Shown here piece by piece: positions 50,015 to 58,731 of a stretch of DNA of 64,000 nucleotides. Within the stretch, counting starts at the first letter, position 1. Every line of letters starts with the position of its first letter. The notes under the pieces are model-generated. The model was given only the letters and a program-made list of their open reading frames with translations, was not told the origin of the DNA and searched no databases. A program made the position numbers and the translations under genes. This DNA comes from Pseudomonas paeninsulae (lineage in GTDB: Bacteria; Pseudomonadota; Gammaproteobacteria; Pseudomonadales; Pseudomonadaceae). The DNA lies in the NCBI RefSeq assembly GCF_035621475.1, contig NZ_CP141799.1:1042501-1106500 (forward strand), read 5' to 3'.

Positions 50015-51346
50015 GTGCCTAACAACAATAACGGCTATCCCTCCAATTCCCGCGCCTGGGCCACTGTCGCCATTCTGATGGTGGCCTACGTGCTGTCGTT
50101 TATCGACCGGCAGATTCTCAACCTGCTGGTCGCGCCCATCCGCCGTGACCTGATGATCAGCGACACCCAGATGAGTCTGCTGATGGGCTTGTCCTTCGCC
50201 CTGTTCTACACCGTTTGTGGGATTCCCCTGGGGCGCTTGGCCGATACCAAGAGCCGGCGTGGGGTAATTGCCATCGGCATCCTGTTTTGGAGCGCGGCTA
50301 CCGCCGCCTGCGGCCTGGCCAGGTTGTACTGGCAGTTCCTGATCTGTCGCATCGGTGTGGGCGTGGGTGAGGCGGCGCTGTCACCCGCGGCCTATTCGCT
50401 GATCGCCGACAGCTTTCCCGCTGAGCGCCGCGCCACCGCCATCAGCGTCTATTCGATGGGCGTCTACCTGGGCTCTGGCATGGCTTTTTTGCTCGGTGGC
50501 CTGGTCATCCAGTTTGCCTCGGCCCAGGGTGATGTGCTGCTGCCGGTAGTGGGCGAAGTGCGGCCCTGGCAGTTGATCTTCCTGCTGCTCGGCGCCGCCG
50601 GAGTGCTCTTCACCCTGCTCATGCTGGCGGTCAAGGAACCGGCCCGGCGCGGCGTCGGCGCCGGCGTCGCGGTGCCGCTGGCTGATGTCGGCCGCTATAT
50701 CCGCGCCAACAAGCGCACCGTGCTCTGCCATAACTTCGGCTTTGCCGGATTGGCCTTCGCCGGCTACGGCAGCGCGGCCTGGATTCCGACCTTCTTCATT
50801 CGTACCTATGGCTGGGATGCCGGCCAGGTCGGCATCGTCTACGGCAGCATCGTCGCGGTATTCGGCTGCCTGGGCATCCTCTTCGGCGGGCGCCTGGCCG
50901 ACTGGATGGCCAGGCGCGGCAGCAGCGACGCCAATATGCGCGTCGGCCTGTATGCCGCTATCGGCGCCGTGCCTTGTGTGTTGAGCTTTCCGTTGATGGA
51001 CAGTGGGGTGTGGGCGGCGGTGCTGATGGCGCCGTCGGTATTCTGTCTGAGCATGCCGTTTGGCGTGGCACCGGCGGCGATCCAGGAAATCATGCCCAAC
51101 TCGATGCGCGGCCAGGCTTCGGCGATCTACCTGTTCGTCATCACCTTGATCGGCCTGGGCATCGGTCCGACCGCCGTAGCGCTGGTGACCGACTATGTCT
51201 TCGCCGATGACATGGCGCTGCGTTACTCGCTGCTGATCGTCAGCAGCATGGCTGTGTGTAGCTCGGTCGTGCTGCTGAGCATGAGCCTCAAACCCTACCG
51301 GGACAGCGTGCTGCGCGTGCAGCAGTGGGCACTCCAGTCGGCCTGA
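50015..51346 (+). CDS. Major facilitator superfamily transporter
   Basis: A 443-residue inner-membrane protein with about twelve helices. The MFS motif between helices 2 and 3 is seen as GRLADTKSRRG, and helix 1 has the charged FIDRQILNLL motif of the spinster/hexuronate-type subfamily. Substrate unknown. GTG 50015 has a GAGGAG site; another GTG at 49997 is possible. The 280-base gap before it shows no convincing gene. Confidence 0.85.
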   Translation: MPNNNNGYPSNSRAWATVAILMVAYVLSFIDRQILNLLVAPIRRDLMISDTQMSLLMGLSFALFYTVCGIPLGRLADTKSRRGVIAIGILFWSAATAACGLARLYWQFLICRIGVGVGEAALSPAAYSLIADSFPAERRATAISVYSMGVYLGSGMAFLLGGLVIQFASAQGDVLLPVVGEVRPWQLIFLLLGAAGVLFTLLMLAVKEPARRGVGAGVAVPLADVGRYIRANKRTVLCHNFGFAGLAFAGYGSAAWIPTFFIRTYGWDAGQVGIVYGSIVAVFGCLGILFGGRLADWMARRGSSDANMRVGLYAAIGAVPCVLSFPLMDSGVWAAVLMAPSVFCLSMPFGVAPAAIQEIMPNSMRGQASAIYLFVITLIGLGIGPTAVALVTDYVFADDMALRYSLLIVSSMAVCSSVVLLSMSLKPYRDSVLRVQQWALQSA

Positions 51347-51374
51347 GGCGGGTTGTTCAGCTGCGTTGACTGGG

Positions 51375-51402
51375 CGCGCGGCGCGGCCGCCGCGCGGCAA
51401 TG
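51375..51402. repeat. GC-only perfect palindrome between convergent genes
   Basis: The sequence around 'gcgcggcgcggccgccgcgcgg' is strongly self-complementary and lies between the convergent MFS and uraA genes. No T-tract follows, so it may be a weak terminator or structural hairpin. Confidence 0.4.
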
Positions 51403-51439
51403 GTGCGGGTGTTACCGCCGTCGCGGGGCCTTGTCGGGC

Positions 51440-52705
51440 TTAGGGCTGCTCTTCGTTGAGCGCCTTGCTGCGCCAGCCTTGGCCGCCCGGCAGCAGCAGG
51501 TTGAGCGCGATGGCGATGATGCCGCACAGCGAGATGCCCTTGAGGCTGACATCGCCGGCGCCGATGACCATGCCGCCGATGCCGAACACCAGGGTCACCG
51601 CGACTATCACCAGGTTGCGTGGCTCGGCCAGGTCGACCTGGTGACGGATCAGGGTATTCAGGCCGACCACCGCGATGGAACCGAACAGCAGGCAGAGGAT
51701 GCCGCCCATCACCGGCACCGGAAGGCTTTGCAGCGCGGCGCCGAACTTACCGATAAAGGCCAGGGTCATGGCGATCAGCGCTGCCCAGAGCATTACCTTG
51801 GGGTTGAAGTTCTTGGTCAGCATCACCGCGCCTGTGACTTCCGAGTAGGTGGTGTTGGGCGGGCCGCCGAGCAAGCCGGCGGCCGAGGTGGCCAGGCCGT
51901 CGCCGAGCAGGGTGCGGTGCAGGCCGGGCTCTTTCAGGTAGTTCTTGCCGGTCACGGTGCCGATCGCCAGCACATCGCCGATATGCTCGATGGCCGGCGC
52001 AATGGCCACCGGCAGGATGAACAGGATCGCCCCCCAGTGCAGTTCGGGTGCGATAAAGTTCGGCACCGCCAGCCAGGGTGCGGCGGCCACCGGGCTGAAG
52101 TCGACCACGCCGAACAACCAGGCCAGCGTATAGCCGACGGCAATCCCGCAGAGAATCGGGATCAGGCGGAAGATCCCGCGGCCGACCACGGCGACGATCA
52201 GGGTGGTGAGCAACGCCGGCAGGGAAATCATCAGGGCGATGTCATAGGGCACCAGTTGCACGCTGGCATCACCGGCCTTGCCCATCGCCATGTTCGCCGC
52301 CACGGGCGCCAGGCCCAGGCCGATGGCCATGATCACCGGGCCGATTACCACCGGCGGCAGCAGGCGGTCGACAAAACCGGTGCCCTTGAGCTTCACCGCG
52401 CCGGCCAGCAGCATGTAGGCGACGCCGGCGGCGACCAGGCCGCCGAGGGTCGCCGGCAGGCCGAAATCGGCCTTGGCAGCGAGAATCGGCGCGATAAAGG
52501 CGAAGCTCGAGGCGAGAAACACCGGCACCTGGTTCTTGGTCACCAACTGGAAGATTAGGGTGCCAAGACCGGCGGTGAACAGCGCCACGTTGGGGTCCAT
52601 GCCGGTGATCAGCGGCATCAGCACCAGCGCGCCGAAGGCCACGAAGAGCATCTGCGAACCGGCCAGGATCTGTCGCCAGGTGGCGTCCTGCATCTGCTCC
52701 TGCAT
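51440..52705 (-). CDS. uraA: Uracil permease (NCS2 family)
   Basis: A 421-residue uracil:proton symporter with about fourteen membrane segments. NCS2 signs include QLVTKNQVPVFLASSFAFI near residues 52-70 and the glutamate/glycine block AIAPAIEHIGDVLAIG. It lies two bases downstream of upp on the same strand, so import and salvage of uracil are coupled. Confidence 0.94.
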   Translation of the reverse strand: MQEQMQDATWRQILAGSQMLFVAFGALVLMPLITGMDPNVALFTAGLGTLIFQLVTKNQVPVFLASSFAFIAPILAAKADFGLPATLGGLVAAGVAYMLLAGAVKLKGTGFVDRLLPPVVIGPVIMAIGLGLAPVAANMAMGKAGDASVQLVPYDIALMISLPALLTTLIVAVVGRGIFRLIPILCGIAVGYTLAWLFGVVDFSPVAAAPWLAVPNFIAPELHWGAILFILPVAIAPAIEHIGDVLAIGTVTGKNYLKEPGLHRTLLGDGLATSAAGLLGGPPNTTYSEVTGAVMLTKNFNPKVMLWAALIAMTLAFIGKFGAALQSLPVPVMGGILCLLFGSIAVVGLNTLIRHQVDLAEPRNLVIVAVTLVFGIGGMVIGAGDVSLKGISLCGIIAIALNLLLPGGQGWRSKALNEEQP

Positions 52706-52707
52706 GC

Positions 52708-53346
52708 TCAGGCGTCCTTCTGCTTGGTGCCGAAGATCTTGTCGCCGGCATCGCCCAGACCGGGAATGATGTAGCCGTGCTCGTTGAGGCGTTCGTCGAT
52801 CGAGGCGGTGAAGATCATCACCTCGGGGTGGGCATCGGCCACCGCCTTGATGCCCTCGGGCGCGGCGACCAGCACCATGGCGCGGATTTCCTTGCAGCCG
52901 GCTTTCTTCAGCAGGTCGATGGTGGCCACCATGGAGCCGCCGGTGGCGAGCATCGGGTCGATGATCATCGCCATGCGCTCGTCGATTTCCGGCACCAGTT
53001 TTTCCAGGTAGGTGTGCGCCTGCAGGGTCTTCTCATTGCGCGCCACGCCCACGGCGCTGACCTTGGCCCCGGGAATCAGGCTGAGCACGCCGTCGAGCAT
53101 GCCGATGCCGGCGCGCAGGATCGGCACCACGGTGATCTTCTTGCCGGCGATCTTCTCCACCTGCACGGTGCCAGCCCAACCCTGGATCTCGTAATTCTCC
53201 AGGAGCAGATCCTTGGTCGCCTCGTAGGTCAGCAGGGCGCCGACTTCCTGAGCCAGTTCGCGGAAATTCTTCGTGCTGATGTCGGCGCGACGCATCAGGC
53301 CGAGCTTGTGGCGAATCAGCGGGTGGCGGATCTCGAGGACGGGCAT
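52708..53346 (-). CDS. upp: Uracil phosphoribosyltransferase
   Basis: Converts uracil and PRPP to UMP. 212 residues; PRPP loop [13 protein letters not shown] and the uracil-binding C-terminus [18 protein letters not shown] are diagnostic. First gene of upp-uraA, divergent from the hypoxanthine phosphoribosyltransferase across a 252-base gap that has no other gene. Confidence 0.97.
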   Translation of the reverse strand: MPVLEIRHPLIRHKLGLMRRADISTKNFRELAQEVGALLTYEATKDLLLENYEIQGWAGTVQVEKIAGKKITVVPILRAGIGMLDGVLSLIPGAKVSAVGVARNEKTLQAHTYLEKLVPEIDERMAMIIDPMLATGGSMVATIDLLKKAGCKEIRAMVLVAAPEGIKAVADAHPEVMIFTASIDERLNEHGYIIPGLGDAGDKIFGTKQKDA

Positions 53347-53598
53347 GGCAGGTTCTCCGGCGGGGCTGGCAAAAAAAAATTAGGCTAGATTAACATTGGC
53401 TTCGCGCTGCTGGCGCGCTGACGCAGGTGGCATGCAGGAATCTGATGGGTAATGTCGCCGATTTCGCGTATTTCCTGCGGATTATCGGCCAGGGCTTGCT
53501 CCACCCGTGGCAGGTGGTTACCTTTGCCGACTTTTATTTTGACGCATTGATCAGCTTTCGTGCTGTTTAAATGTTCGCTCACCCATAGAGGAAAGACC

Positions 53599-54156
53599 AT
53601 GCCCGTCGATCTCGCGCACATCCGCCAAGTCATGCTGGAAGCCGATTGCCTGTACAGCGAAACCGAAGTGGAAGCGGCTATCGACCAGGTCGCCGCAGCG
53701 ATCAATGGCGAGTTGGCCGAGCGCAATCCGGTGGTGTTCTGCGTGATGAATGGTGGCTTGATCTTCTCCGGCAAGTTGCTGCCCAAGCTCAACTTTCCGC
53801 TGGAGTTGTCCTACCTGCATGCCACCCGTTATCGCAATGAAACCAGTGGCGGCGAGCTGTTCTGGAAGGCTAAGCCGGAAATCTCCTTCATCGACCGCGA
53901 TGTGCTGATCATCGACGACATCCTCGACGAAGGGCACACCCTGGGCGCGATCATCGACTTCTGCCGTCACGCCGGCGCCCGCGCGGTGCACACCGCGGTA
54001 TTGATCGACAAGGAGCACGACCGCAAGGCGCGTCCCGACCTGAAGGCCGATTACGTAGGCCTGCCCTGTATCGACCGTTATCTCTTCGGCTACGGCATGG
54101 ACTACAAGGGCTACTGGCGCAACGCCGCCGGGATCTATGCGGTCAAGGGCATGTAA
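53599..54156 (+). CDS. Hypoxanthine(-guanine) phosphoribosyltransferase
   Basis: A 185-residue purine salvage enzyme making IMP or GMP. PRPP-binding motif VLIIDDILDEGHTL and the flexible-loop region LSYLHATRYRNET are visible. ATG 53599 has AGAGGAAAG upstream; the longer frame to 53560 is not needed. Four bases separate its stop from the cupin gene. Called hpt or PA4645-like by position. Confidence 0.92.
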   Translation: MPVDLAHIRQVMLEADCLYSETEVEAAIDQVAAAINGELAERNPVVFCVMNGGLIFSGKLLPKLNFPLELSYLHATRYRNETSGGELFWKAKPEISFIDRDVLIIDDILDEGHTLGAIIDFCRHAGARAVHTAVLIDKEHDRKARPDLKADYVGLPCIDRYLFGYGMDYKGYWRNAAGIYAVKGM

Positions 54157-54160
54157 GCCC

Positions 54161-54634
54161 ATGGACGCACCTCGCTTTCTCGATCGCGCCCTGTTTACTG
54201 AGTTGGCCGGGAAGGCTGCGGCCAGCCCGCGCCAGCGTCAACACCATATTTTCCACCAGATGGAAGAGCCTTGCCACCGCATGGCCGTGGGCTTGCAGCC
54301 TGATACCTATATTCCGCCGCACCGTCATCTCTCGGCGGACAAAGCCGAAGCGCTGCTGGTGCTGCAAGGGCGTCTGGGTCTGCTGATTTTCAGCGACAGC
54401 GGCGAACTGCTGGACACGCGTGTGCTCGAGGCGGGCGGCGACTGTGTCGGCGTCGACCTGCCGCCCGGGGTGTTCCACGCGCTGGTGGTGCTGGCCGCCG
54501 ACAGTATTCTATTCGAGTGCAAGGCCGGGCCCTACCAGCCGGTCGGTGAGGGCGAGCGCGCGCTCTGGGCGCCGAGCGAAGGCGACGCGGACGTCGCCGG
54601 CTATCTGGCCTGGATGCGTGGGCAGTTCGCCTGA
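54161..54634 (+). CDS. WbuC-family cupin metalloprotein
   Basis: 157 residues with a single cupin fold: metal-binding motif PPHRHLSADKAEALLVLQG near residues 47-65 and the second motif VDLPPGVFHALVVLA. This is the WbuC type found near O-antigen genes in other bacteria, but here it follows a purine salvage gene. Function unknown. Confidence 0.83.
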   Translation: MDAPRFLDRALFTELAGKAAASPRQRQHHIFHQMEEPCHRMAVGLQPDTYIPPHRHLSADKAEALLVLQGRLGLLIFSDSGELLDTRVLEAGGDCVGVDLPPGVFHALVVLAADSILFECKAGPYQPVGEGERALWAPSEGDADVAGYLAWMRGQFA

Positions 54635-54736
54635 GCACTGTTGTGCCGAATTCGTCATCCTGTCCGGGTAAACGAGTCAAGCCGGGTCAAGCGCTGAGGC
54701 GCCACTCTAACCACTGATTATTAGAGGACGCTGACC

Positions 54737-55744
54737 GTGATTCGATTGACCCTGGAACAAGCACGCGAACTGGCGCAGGACATCTTGCGCAGCAACGGCT
54801 TCAGTGAGGCGCATGTACAGGCGGTGACCGCTACGGTGCTGGCGGGAGAACGTGATGGCTGTGCATCCCATGGCCTGTATCGGCTGCTGGGCTGCGTCAG
54901 CTCGCTGAAGGCAGGCAAGGTCGTTGCAGACGCCGAACCGGAAGTTATCGATCAGGCTCCGGCGCTGGTTCGGGTGGATGCCAAAGGTGGCTTTTCTCAG
55001 CTGGCGTTTCAGGCCGGCTTGCCGGTACTGGTTGAAAAGGCCAGGCATTGCGCAATCGCCGCGCTGGCGATTAATCGCTGTGTGCACTTCTCGGCATTGT
55101 GGGTCGAGATCGAGGCGCTGACCGAGGCCGGTCTGGTGGCATTCGCCTTTACCCCAAGCCATGCCTGGGTGGCACCGGCAGGTGGCAGCAAGCCGGTGTT
55201 CGGCACCAACCCGATTGCCTTCGGTTGGCCACGTGCCGGGCACAACCCGTTTATTTTTGATTTCGCCACCAGTGCGATTGCCCGTGGTGAGATTGAGCTG
55301 CATCGGCGTGCGGGCAAGCCCATTCCGCTGGGCTGGGGGATTGACCAGCATGGTCAGCCGAGCACGGATGCCGAGGCGGTCATGAACGGCGCCATGCTGA
55401 CCTTTGGTGGGCACAAAGGCTCAGCACTGGCGGCGATGGTGGAGCTGATTGCCGGCCCGCTGATTGGTGATCTGACCAGTGCGGAATCACTGGCTTATGA
55501 CGCGGGCAGCAAGTCATCGCCCTATCACGGTGAACTGATCGTGGTGATTGATCCACGGCGCTTTCTCGGTGATGCCACCGATGAACATCTGGCTCGGGCC
55601 GAGGCGATGTTCGAGAATATCCAGGGCCAGGGCGCGCGCTTGCCGTCACAGCGCCGCTACGAGGCCCGAGCGCGCAGCGCCGAGCAGGGCGTGCAGATTC
55701 CCCAGGCCTTGTATGACGATCTCAAGGCGCTGATTGCCGGCTAG
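54737..55744 (+). CDS. dpkA: Delta1-pyrroline-2-carboxylate / piperideine-2-carboxylate reductase (Ldh2 family)
   Basis: A 335-residue NADPH-dependent ketimine reductase of the malate/L-lactate dehydrogenase-2 family (DpkA/LhpI type). Visible blocks are ERDGCASHGLYRL near 38-50, GTNPIAFGWPR, FDFATSAIARGEIELH and FGGHKGSALAAMVEL. In hydroxyproline pathways it reduces pyrroline-2-carboxylate, formed from 3-hydroxyproline, to L-proline. GTG start at 54737 with GAGGACG. It is convergent with the hydroxyproline operon, and aconitase X in that operon should make its substrate. Confidence 0.87.
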   Translation: MIRLTLEQARELAQDILRSNGFSEAHVQAVTATVLAGERDGCASHGLYRLLGCVSSLKAGKVVADAEPEVIDQAPALVRVDAKGGFSQLAFQAGLPVLVEKARHCAIAALAINRCVHFSALWVEIEALTEAGLVAFAFTPSHAWVAPAGGSKPVFGTNPIAFGWPRAGHNPFIFDFATSAIARGEIELHRRAGKPIPLGWGIDQHGQPSTDAEAVMNGAMLTFGGHKGSALAAMVELIAGPLIGDLTSAESLAYDAGSKSSPYHGELIVVIDPRRFLGDATDEHLARAEAMFENIQGQGARLPSQRRYEARARSAEQGVQIPQALYDDLKALIAG

Positions 55745-55827
55745 TTACGGCTGTTCGGCTGGATGAAGTCTGGGTAGGTTAGCGACGCATCGCGGGGTGA
55801 AGGTGCGTCTCGGCAACTGCGCGTCGG

Positions 55828-55866
55828 GTAACCCACCAGGCGGTATCGGCTGCTTGGGTGGGTTAC
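55828..55866. repeat. Inverted repeat in the dpkA-dehydrogenase gap
   Basis: GTAACCCACC (55828-55837) and GGTGGGTTAC (55857-55866) are exact inverted repeats. An outer pair, TAGGTTAGCG near 55776 and CGCCTAACCT near 55909, brackets them. This resembles the other palindromic intergenic elements of the window. The remainder of the 55745-56006 gap holds only the terminator. Confidence 0.6.
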
Positions 55867-55945
55867 TACGCAGCCAACTAATCGCCAACCGACAAGGACG
55901 TGGTTAGCGCCTAACCTGCGCGGCCCGACCCACCTTCCGCAAGCT

Positions 55946-55977
55946 AAAAAAGCCCCGACTCATTGAGCCGGGGCAAA
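55946..55977 (-). terminator. Intrinsic terminator of the hydroxyproline operon
   Basis: On the minus strand GCCCCGGCTC / GAGTCGGGGC with loop AAT is followed by TTTTTTAG, about 30 bases after the dehydrogenase stop. Confidence 0.88.
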
Positions 55978-56006
55978 GCATCCATCTATTTCCTAGCCGA
56001 CACTTT

Positions 56007-57590
56007 TCAGGTCATGGATGGGCGCTGCATCAGGCCATCAACCAAGCGGGCAATTCCCAGTGGGTTGGCGTCTTGCAGCGCTTGCGGAAGCAATTGATCA
56101 GGACAGTTCTGGTAGCACACCGGCCGCAGGAAACGGTTGATGGCAAGGCTGCCCACCGAGGTGCCGCGTGAGTCCGAGGTGGCAGGGTAAGGGCCGCCAT
56201 GCACCATCGCGTCACACACTTCCACACCCGTTGGGTAGCCGTTGAACAACACCCGGCCGACCTTCTGCTCAAGCACCGCCACTACGTCAGCGAGGGGCGC
56301 GAGGTCTTCATTCTCGGCGATCAGGGTGGCGGTCAGCTGTCCGTGTAAACCTTGCAGCGCTGCCAGCAGCTCGGTCTTGTCCGCCACTTCGACCACAATC
56401 GTGGTCGGGCCGAACACTTCTTCCTGGAGCAGTTCGTCCCCATTCAGCAGCAAGTTCACATCCGCTTGGAACAGTTGCGGCTGGGCTTGGCTTTCGGTTT
56501 GCCGGGTGCCGGCCAGATGTTCGATGCCAGGGTGCGCAAGGAGGCTGTCGAGACCGCGACGGTAACTGTCGAGGGTGCCGGCATTGAGCATGGTCTGCCC
56601 CGGTTGTGCGGCCATCTGGGCGCTGAATTCTTGCAGGAATGCGCTGAATTCAGCTGAGCGAATCGCGATGATCAGGCCCGGGTTGGTGCAGAACTGGCCA
56701 CAGCCAAGGACCACGGACCCACTCAGTTCGCTGGCAATTTTGCTGCCGCGCTGTTGCAGAGCGGCCGGCAGCAGCAGCACCGGGTTGATGCTCGACATCT
56801 CGGCGAACACCGGGATCGGCTGTGGGCGAGCAGCGGCTATGTCGCACAGTGCCCGGCCGCCCTTGAGGGAACCGGTAAAGCCGACGGCTTGAATCAGTGG
56901 GTGCCTGACCAAGTCGGCACCGACACCATTGCCGTAGATCATGTTGAACACGCCAGCGGGCATGGCGGTTTTTTCGGCGGCGCGAATAATCGCATCGGCC
57001 ACACATTCCGCTGTGGCCATGTGGCCGCTGTGCGCCTTGAATACCACCGGGCAGCCTGCCGCTAGCGCTGCGGCGGTGTCGCCACCAGCGGTGGAGAACG
57101 CCAGCGGAAAATTGCTGGCGCCAAACACTGCGACCGGGCCGACGCCAATGTTGTACTGACGCACATCCGGGCGCGGCAGCGGCTGGCGCTCGGGCAGGGC
57201 ACCATCAATCCGTGCACCGTAGAAGTCGCCTCGGCGTAATACCTTGGCGAACAGGCGCATCTGCCCACTGGTGCGGCCACGTTCGCCTTGAATGCGTCCT
57301 GCAGGCAGGGCGGTTTCGCGGCACACCAGGGCAACGAAGTCCTCACCCAGGGCATCGATTTCGTCGGCGATGGCCTCGAGAAACTCGGCGTGGCGGCTGG
57401 CCGGCAGACTGCGCAACTGCGAGTAAGCGGCAGCGGCGGCCTTGGCGGCGGCATCCACTTCAGCAACTGTGGCCTGACTGAAGCGGTAGGGCAGGGCTTC
57501 GCCGGTAGTGGCATCGATGCTCTGCTGGGTTTCGCTGCCAGCGGCGCTACGGCGGCCGGCGATGTAGTTGTGACCGAGAATTTCCGCCAT
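56007..57590 (-). CDS. Alpha-ketoglutarate semialdehyde dehydrogenase
   Basis: A 527-residue NAD(P)-dependent aldehyde dehydrogenase oxidising 2,5-dioxopentanoate to alpha-ketoglutarate, the last step of hydroxyproline breakdown. Catalytic C301 is in CGQFCTNPG and general-base E264 in FAEMSSINP; cofactor stretch FGASNFPLAFSTAGGDTA. The length and N-terminus GHNYIAGRR fit the KGSADH subgroup rather than short-chain-semialdehyde enzymes. It is last in the operon. Confidence 0.92.
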   Translation of the reverse strand: MAEILGHNYIAGRRSAAGSETQQSIDATTGEALPYRFSQATVAEVDAAAKAAAAAYSQLRSLPASRHAEFLEAIADEIDALGEDFVALVCRETALPAGRIQGERGRTSGQMRLFAKVLRRGDFYGARIDGALPERQPLPRPDVRQYNIGVGPVAVFGASNFPLAFSTAGGDTAAALAAGCPVVFKAHSGHMATAECVADAIIRAAEKTAMPAGVFNMIYGNGVGADLVRHPLIQAVGFTGSLKGGRALCDIAAARPQPIPVFAEMSSINPVLLLPAALQQRGSKIASELSGSVVLGCGQFCTNPGLIIAIRSAEFSAFLQEFSAQMAAQPGQTMLNAGTLDSYRRGLDSLLAHPGIEHLAGTRQTESQAQPQLFQADVNLLLNGDELLQEEVFGPTTIVVEVADKTELLAALQGLHGQLTATLIAENEDLAPLADVVAVLEQKVGRVLFNGYPTGVEVCDAMVHGGPYPATSDSRGTSVGSLAINRFLRPVCYQNCPDQLLPQALQDANPLGIARLVDGLMQRPSMT

Positions 57591-57656
57591 GCGGGGTCCT
57601 CCGTTGAAGGCCGCGCTCGTCGCCGAGCGTGGCGCTGTTGGCTGGGGGGCAGAGGC

Positions 57657-58574
57657 CTACAGGCCGACATCCGGCAGAGCGGGGCGGTTGGCCATGGCCT
57701 TGGCCATGATCGTCTCGACGTGGGCGCGGTCCTCGCCTTGCAGGGCCAGGCGTGGCGGGCGGGTCAGGGCGTTGCCGCGCCCGGCGATTTCCTCGCACAG
57801 CTTGATGCACTGCACCAGGTCCGGGCGGGCGTCGAGGTGGAGGATCGGCATCAGCCATTCGTAGATCGGCATGGCTTCGTCGAAGCGGCCGGCCTTGCAC
57901 AGGCGGAAGATGGTTTCGCCTTCCTTGGGAAACACGTTGGACATGCCGGAGATCCAGCCCTCGGCGCCGACCGCGATGCTTTCCAGGACCACGTCATCGA
58001 GGCCGGCGAACAGGATGAAGCGATCGCCCACCTGGTTGCGCACGTCGACGAAGCGACGGGTGTCGCCGGAGCTGTCCTTGAAGCACACCACGTTCTCGAT
58101 GTCGGCCAGGGAGATGAGGATCTCCGGGGTGACGTCGTTTTTGTAGATCGGCGGGTTGTTGTAGACCATCACCGGCAGGTCGGTGCCCGTGGCGACGCTA
58201 CGAAAGTGCGCGGCGGTCTCGTGTGGCTTGGAGGAGTAGACCAGCGCGGGCATCACCATGATGCCGTCGACGCCGACCCGCTCAACCGCCTTGGCCACCT
58301 TGGCGGCGCCGGCGCTGGTGAACTCGGCGATGCCGCAGATCACCGGCACGCGGCCAGCGGAAGCGTCCTTGGCCACTTCGGTGACGGCCATCTTCTCCTC
58401 GATGGTCAGCGAGGTGTTTTCGCCGACGCTGCCGCAGACCACCAGGCCGGATACGCCGTCGCGCACCAGGTTGGAGATCACCTTGTGGGTCTGCTCCAGG
58501 TTTACCGAGAAGTCAGGGTTGAATTGAGTGGTGACTGCAGGGAATACCCCGCTCCAGTTGACGCGCTTGCTCAT
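57657..58574 (-). CDS. DapA-like delta1-pyrroline-4-hydroxy-2-carboxylate deaminase
   Basis: A 305-residue Schiff-base lyase of the DHDPS/NAL family. Lysine K166 (VCFKDSSGDT) and Y138 (MVYNNPP) are the catalytic pair, and GSVGEN lies at 48-53. In hydroxyproline clusters this member (LhpC type) converts pyrroline-4-hydroxy-2-carboxylate to alpha-ketoglutarate semialdehyde, the substrate of the next gene. ATG 58574 has GCGGAG upstream; a longer frame passes through the promoter region and is rejected. A separate promoter is likely in the 157-base gap upstream. Confidence 0.9.
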   Translation of the reverse strand: MSKRVNWSGVFPAVTTQFNPDFSVNLEQTHKVISNLVRDGVSGLVVCGSVGENTSLTIEEKMAVTEVAKDASAGRVPVICGIAEFTSAGAAKVAKAVERVGVDGIMVMPALVYSSKPHETAAHFRSVATGTDLPVMVYNNPPIYKNDVTPEILISLADIENVVCFKDSSGDTRRFVDVRNQVGDRFILFAGLDDVVLESIAVGAEGWISGMSNVFPKEGETIFRLCKAGRFDEAMPIYEWLMPILHLDARPDLVQCIKLCEEIAGRGNALTRPPRLALQGEDRAHVETIMAKAMANRPALPDVGL

Positions 58575-58599
58575 GGTTGTGTCTCCGCTTGTGATTAGT

Positions 58600-58617
58600 G
58601 TATTTCGTATACGATAT
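58600..58617. promoter_or_regulatory. Candidate GntR-type operator upstream of the deaminase gene
   Basis: TATTTCGTATACGATATC has a perfect CGTATACG core (58606-58613) with partly symmetric flanks. GTATAC-centred palindromes are typical of FadR-subfamily GntR regulators, which often control hydroxyproline genes. No GntR gene is in the window, so the regulator would be encoded outside. Confidence 0.5.
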
Positions 58618-58731
58618 CTTTTGTGCGGAAAAATACCAGACAAACTTGCTCGGTGGCGCGGGTATTTTCCGGTGTACTGCGCGTGTGTCGCTGCAGCCCA
58701 TGCCCGCCGACAGTGCGGCGGGCGCTGGCGC

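Noticed and set aside
51353..52558. 401-residue plus-strand frame opposite uraA
   Set aside because: His/Gln/Asp-rich antisense translation of membrane-helix codons.
54161..54634. O-antigen role for the WbuC-like cupin
   Set aside because: No polysaccharide genes nearby; family name only.
57288..58598. 436-residue plus-strand frame opposite the aldehyde dehydrogenase and deaminase genes
   Set aside because: Spans two real minus-strand genes and their gap; antisense artefact.
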